Source: Limonium bicolor
Lineage: Eukaryota; Streptophyta; Magnoliopsida; Caryophyllales; Plumbaginaceae
Length of the DNA stretch: 64,000 bases
Reading direction: 5' to 3'
Assembly (NCBI GenBank): GCA_023374045.1
Contig: CM041777.1
Span: 110,387,588-110,451,587 of the forward strand
Positions 59,605 through 64,000 of the stretch are shown here, one piece after another. The translations under genes and the position numbers were made by a program. A model generated the notes under the pieces. That model saw nothing but the letters and a program-made list of their open reading frames with translations. It ran no database searches and was not told the DNA's origin. The number at the start of each line of letters is the position of its first letter. Positions within the stretch are counted from its first letter, which is position 1.

Positions 59605-60166
59605 GAAGCAATGTAGACATAGAAAGAGAAAACACCCTCTCCTCTCTCTCCCTCTTCTTATTTTCTTCCTTTTTTTTCACCTCTACTTCTTCTCCTTCCT
59701 CTTTTGCTTAGTACTAGTGTTCTGGTTTGTTCTTAGCCTTCTCTAGTGAGAGAAGTTTATCGTTTTCATCCAGCTTGTTTTTGAGTTTTTGTGTCTTGTG
59801 TGCTTTGGGTTGGGGTTGGTTTCTAGGTTTGTCCACCGATTATGTTATTGCATGTGCAGAAATGACTTATCCGAGCTCTGATGAGCCGTTGGATACCACT
59901 CGGCTTTGTTAGCCGATTGCTGTTGATTGCAGGTAACGGATCCACAATGTTTAAAAAGCCGCAGCCGGCGACGATGGTGGTGATGGTAGTGGTGGTGCTA
60001 GGACTGGCCATGGTGGATGCTCACTTTGATGATGAAGCTTTTCATGCAAGTTTTCTTACTTTTAGGACACATGTTAGTAGATGGGTGTTTCTTTTGTACA
60101 AGTGTCCACTTGCATGTAATCTTCTTCATATAATATATATTAAAGCTGGTCCTTTACTTCAAAAAA
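59605..60166 (+). mobile_element. Short poly(A) retroposon, probably a 5'-truncated LINE
   Basis: A 15-bp TSD, AATTACACATGTCAA, occurs at 59590-59604 and again at 60167-60181 after an A-run (60161-60168). The 3' end (TATATTAAAGCTGGTCCTTT then ACTTC and As) resembles plant LINE tails. The 5' part is CT-rich, like a transcript leader. It could also be a processed copy of a host transcript; no clear protein was recognised. Confidence 0.7.
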
Positions 60167-60332
60167 AATTACACATGTCAAAAATTTATTAGAGGAAAAA
60201 AAGTAAAGAAAGAATTAACAATCCTTGTCTCTTCTTACTCATTGTGTGTGAACGTGGACATATGAGAGAGAAAATAATATATTGTTTCAAAATGTTATAA
60301 CTTACAAAATATAAGTGCAAAAATAAAAAAAT

Positions 60333-60832
60333 NNNNNNNNNNNNNNNNNNNNNNNNNNNNNNNNNNNNNNNNNNNNNNNNNNNNNNNNNNNNNNNNNNNN
60401 NNNNNNNNNNNNNNNNNNNNNNNNNNNNNNNNNNNNNNNNNNNNNNNNNNNNNNNNNNNNNNNNNNNNNNNNNNNNNNNNNNNNNNNNNNNNNNNNNNNN
60501 NNNNNNNNNNNNNNNNNNNNNNNNNNNNNNNNNNNNNNNNNNNNNNNNNNNNNNNNNNNNNNNNNNNNNNNNNNNNNNNNNNNNNNNNNNNNNNNNNNNN
60601 NNNNNNNNNNNNNNNNNNNNNNNNNNNNNNNNNNNNNNNNNNNNNNNNNNNNNNNNNNNNNNNNNNNNNNNNNNNNNNNNNNNNNNNNNNNNNNNNNNNN
60701 NNNNNNNNNNNNNNNNNNNNNNNNNNNNNNNNNNNNNNNNNNNNNNNNNNNNNNNNNNNNNNNNNNNNNNNNNNNNNNNNNNNNNNNNNNNNNNNNNNNN
60801 NNNNNNNNNNNNNNNNNNNNNNNNNNNNNNNN
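60333..60832. other. Assembly gap (500 N)
   Basis: Exactly 500 ambiguous bases, a conventional placeholder for a gap of unknown size. Confidence 0.99.
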
Positions 60833-61296
60833 AATACTATACCGAGTATCTAAGTTCCACTGATAACCAATTGGTCTTACAATTCAACATCTATAAATCC
60901 ATACAAATATACTAAGTTTTCTACCCATGCTTATGTAGCAACCCCGTCATACTCTTGAACGGTATTCAACTTCAAGTACCTGGAAAATAAAAACGGTGCT
61001 CCTAGGGGCTCAGCAAATTGCTGCATATGAAATTCGCATACCCCGCGTGCTAACTGGGGTACGCCGACTACTTTGGTCGAATACATGGAGTTCATTTTCA
61101 TGCATACATACATACTAATACTATAACGTTACAAGCCACAATACTTACATACATATACAAGATTCAATACTTACTAGGGAAGACAATTCGTCAGTCAACC
61201 GTTCATGTTAGTTATTCATTCATCGGTTTAATCGGATGCTCTCTTTCTCCTCACTCGGGTTCATAAGGCTTACACCGACCATGTTCTTACTACTGT

Positions 61297-61527
61297 TTGC
61301 TTTACTCATACTTCACTCATTACTTCACTCGTTACCTTACTCATTACTTTACTCGTGCTTTGCTCGATACTCATTACTTTACTAGTACTTGTTCATTACT
61401 CAATACTCATTGCATTACTCATACTTACTCATTACTCAATACTCATTATCTTACCCGTACTTACTCATTACTCAATACTCATTACATTACTCATACTTAC
61501 TCCTTACTCAATACTCATTACTTTTAG
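61297..61527. repeat. ACTCATTACT-type microsatellite/minisatellite
   Basis: Tandem variants of TACTCATTACTCAATACTC in units of 36-40 bp at 61380-61520, preceded by degenerate CTTTACTCAT words. The three frames that stay open here are repeat artefacts. Confidence 0.85.
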
Positions 61528-62639
61528 CCTCCGGGCGGAGTCATACACAAGACTCGCCACCGGGCTTACAATACAAGCGGAGCTATACACTTAGTCCTCA
61601 AATACTCAAATGTCCATTTTACCGGACTACTCAATTCCCAACACTCCTCTCTCGGAGTATCTTACAGTCTCATGGATTAGCCTAGAAGTATCTCTTTCAA
61701 TATCCTCTACTAGCTTAGGGAATTACCAATGTCTAGTATTCTCAGATTTAAGGGTTCCCCCAACGTATCGAATACTCTCATGTTCGGGACATGTTTACAT
61801 TAGCCGGGTCCTCTCAGTGTGGGTCGACTAATTTTCTAAGGGGTTTGGAGATCCCTTATCATTCTTTACTACTCTCGTGGTTCAAGTCTTGAACAATCAT
61901 CAAATCCTCTAGATAGAGGTTCCTTATATACTCCACTATTAATTGTTTATGGATTATTCATTTCGGTTCTCTAACCGTTATCGGGAGGTACTATTCCCGT
62001 ACACTCTCTCACATTCTAGTGAGTTCATAGGTTTGCATTATCGTATTTTTAATTCGATAGTTTGTGTGTTTTCACATTTTCGTTAAATTATGAGATGACT
62101 CTTTCTTCGAGTCACTAAACCAATCGTTACACAACTAGAAGTCGGCCTACAACGCTAAGTTAGACCGTGCAATCATACAAGGGAGGTTAGTACACACAAC
62201 ATGCATCAAGATATACAATCAAACAATAAACCATTTTCATGCTTTTATCTTGATTAGCCGGCACACAAGCACACAAATCAACGTAGCTCGGTTAGCATAC
62301 GGGGCATGAGAAAATCATACCTTTCACAGGGGTTAGCTTACCGTGTGTTCTCTCACGCTCCTGGTTCACACTTGTCCTCTGATAATGTTTCAAACATTGA
62401 TATTAATGCTATGTTCATACGGTACGTAAATAATTACTACTCCCGTACTTACCCCGTTATCCCGTTATCTCGGTTTTATTCTTGTCAATTTACGCTCTTA
62501 CTTCTCAATCACTTCTAGCACTTGTTTATATTCTTAGGAGCTTTACAAGTCACCAAAAAACTCCTAAACACCATCTAAAACCAATACCAATCAATCCCCC
62601 ATGTTTAGAATCCTTTAAAACATCACGGTCAATTTCTGG

Positions 62640-62815
62640 GGGTGGTCCGGGACTTGGTCCGGACCCTAAGTCCCGGACCAACTCATTTCCATACTCTCGG
62701 CCTGATTTACTACTGGTCCTGGACTTGGTCCTGGACTTAAGTCCCGGACCAACTGCTGTATCAACCTCGGGGCATTTTAAGGCGGTCCGGGACCTTACAA
62801 GGGCTAGGTCTGGAC
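62640..62815. repeat. GGTCCGGGAC/GTCCCGGACC dyad cluster
   Basis: About eight words of the GGTCC(G/T)GGACTT and AAGTCCCGGACC type in alternating orientation, at the same relative place as the cluster in the solo LTR at 25260-25590. Confidence 0.75.
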
Positions 62816-64000
62816 CCTGCTAAAACCTGCTACTAAGGTAATTTTTCAACCCCACATCAACTCTTAATTCACCCCTAATCATTCCATAATCTTTCCACAT
62901 GTTTTATACATGTTTAAACATCTTAAAACACTCCTTAAACCACCTTAAATCATTGGTCCGATCCTTGCTCAATCTTGCTTAAGTTTACATTTCCATTCTT
63001 GCATTTTTACACTTTGCACACTTGTGCATTTCTAACTTCCTCTTGGTGGGTTACTACCTTCTACCAACTTCACCAAACTACTTATTGACCATACAATTCC
63101 ATCGTAGACAAATGCATTCTCTACACCTAAGCCCATCCTTTTCTTTCAATGTCATACAACCTAGTTTCTCTCCAAAGCTCCAAGGCATTAATACACTAAC
63201 TTGCTACGATTTTTACACTTCTCTTCCTAGTTCTCCAAATACCATTCCAAGGTTATTAATCGACCCAACTCCATCCTATAACCACCTAGTTAGCCTAGGT
63301 CATTTCTTTACTCAATATACACTTAAAAACTCCTTCGGTTTCTACCGAAATTTCACCTTGGTTTCCCCATAAACCTAGCATCTCCAAAATTAATCTATCC
63401 TCACATTTCTCATTCCTAAACTATCCACACCCATTAAGGGTCCTACCAAACACACAAATTTCCAATCAAATTCCACAATCAACAATACCAATACATACTC
63501 AATTTACTTGGCTCTAAGGCCCTTATTTCACACAACAATTTACAAATTCTCTCAAAACTTCCACCAACTACATTCCTAGTACACATTTTGGGTTCATTCA
63601 TTAATTTACCCATTCCCAACATTCTAACGCATTAAAAAGCATTAAGAAGGTTTTCTTACCTTAAGCTCACAATTTTCTTTTCTTTTCAATCTCACCTTCT
63701 CCCATTCTAGGTCAAAATCGGCCAAGTTGGCCAAGCACTTGCCAACCTCGAAAATCAATATTCAAATGAGGAATTAGGCACTAAACATTTCTCCTAGACT
63801 TATTAATTAAGCTAGGTTACAAGGAGGGGTGCTTAGAGCACAAAAAAAAAACTGAGAATTTACCTTGAAACCCTAAAATGGCTCTTGGTCAAGGATGAAA
63901 GGAAGACTCCCTATGAGCTTCTGTAGCTTGGACAAGACTCATTCAAGGAAAGAAAAACAAGGGAAATGGGGAGTTAAAACCGGCCACCCAAGAAATGAAG

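Larger units (their letters stand above)
60833..64000 (-). mobile_element. Partial Tekay-like LTR, truncated by the gap and the window edge
   Basis: The organisation parallels the minus-strand solo LTR at 23790-27898: the conserved hairpin and TCAGCA at 60998-61015, a region of short tandem repeats, a GGTCCGG dyad cluster, and AT-rich promoter-side sequence near the window end. Its terminal TGTAACACC would lie in the gap and its other end beyond 64000. No gag-pol is present, so solo LTR versus full element cannot be decided. Confidence 0.65.

Noticed and set aside
59449..59640. CCHC zinc-knuckle gene (CGSITHVKKQC)
   Set aside because: The spacing does not fit CX2CX4HX4C, no neighbouring gag domain is visible, and a retroposon interrupts the frame.
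61297..61685. Three long frames in the right-hand LTR
   Set aside because: They arise from an ACTCATTACT-type minisatellite that happens to lack stops.

Overview
The window is repeat-rich plant nuclear DNA, most likely from a eudicot. It is AT-rich, contains spliced GT-AG introns, an L1-type LINE with DUF4283 and zf-RVT regions, a Mutator-like element (MULE) with a plant mobile domain gene, Copia and Tekay-type Gypsy LTR retrotransposons, and a scaffold gap of exactly 500 N. The species cannot be named from the sequence. At least nine transposable elements can be delimited, several exactly through target-site duplications (TSDs). Only one candidate host gene was found, a 70-codon reading frame at 21058-21270 (-).

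Layout. 1-860: relic of a LINE reverse transcriptase C-terminus. 880-13692: an inverted-repeat element whose right arm was split by a solo Gypsy LTR (2615-13606, minus orientation, TSD AATAT); that LTR was in turn split by a nearly full-length LINE (6454-12335, 12-bp TSD). 14171-20140: a MULE with probable 9-bp TSD, GCAGTC-repeat ends, paired GTCCGTAACGGAC arrays, a three-exon MuDR-type transposase pseudogene (+) with a C-terminal OTU-like remnant, and a five-exon plant mobile domain gene (-). 20150-22185: unique-looking spacer with the small candidate gene.

22191-58701: one Copia element (264-bp LTRs, TSD AAAAT, about 5.2 kb once insertions are subtracted) stretched over 36 kb by nested insertions. 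A 4.1-kb solo Gypsy LTR (23790-27898, minus, TSD TCCTG) splits its protease-integrase interval. A non-autonomous Gypsy element here called B (31098-58319, TSD ACTCA, 5.7-kb LTRs, 2.4-kb internal region without recognisable gag-pol) splits its 3' end. Element A (36668-50056, TSD ATGTT), a Tekay-clade chromovirus with gag, pol and a chromodomain, sits inside B's 5' LTR. The insertion order is therefore Copia, then B, then A. 58707-60332: flanking DNA with a small poly(A) retroposon. 60333-60832: gap. 60833-64000: part of another minus-strand Tekay-like LTR.

Themes for a second look: (1) five different Gypsy LTR families here share a compact hairpin just upstream of a CAGGT(A)-like motif, and two share a second terminal hairpin; (2) unrelated elements carry clusters of GTCCG-containing dyads; (3) element A appears to carry three introns in gag and gag-pro; (4) the youngest element by nesting has the most divergent LTR pair, almost entirely through short indels, which points to unpolished assembly rather than age; (5) a tRNA-like promoter lies inside the LTRs of B. 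No cellular pathway or operon-like system is present; the genes belong to mobile elements and act, if at all, in element replication.
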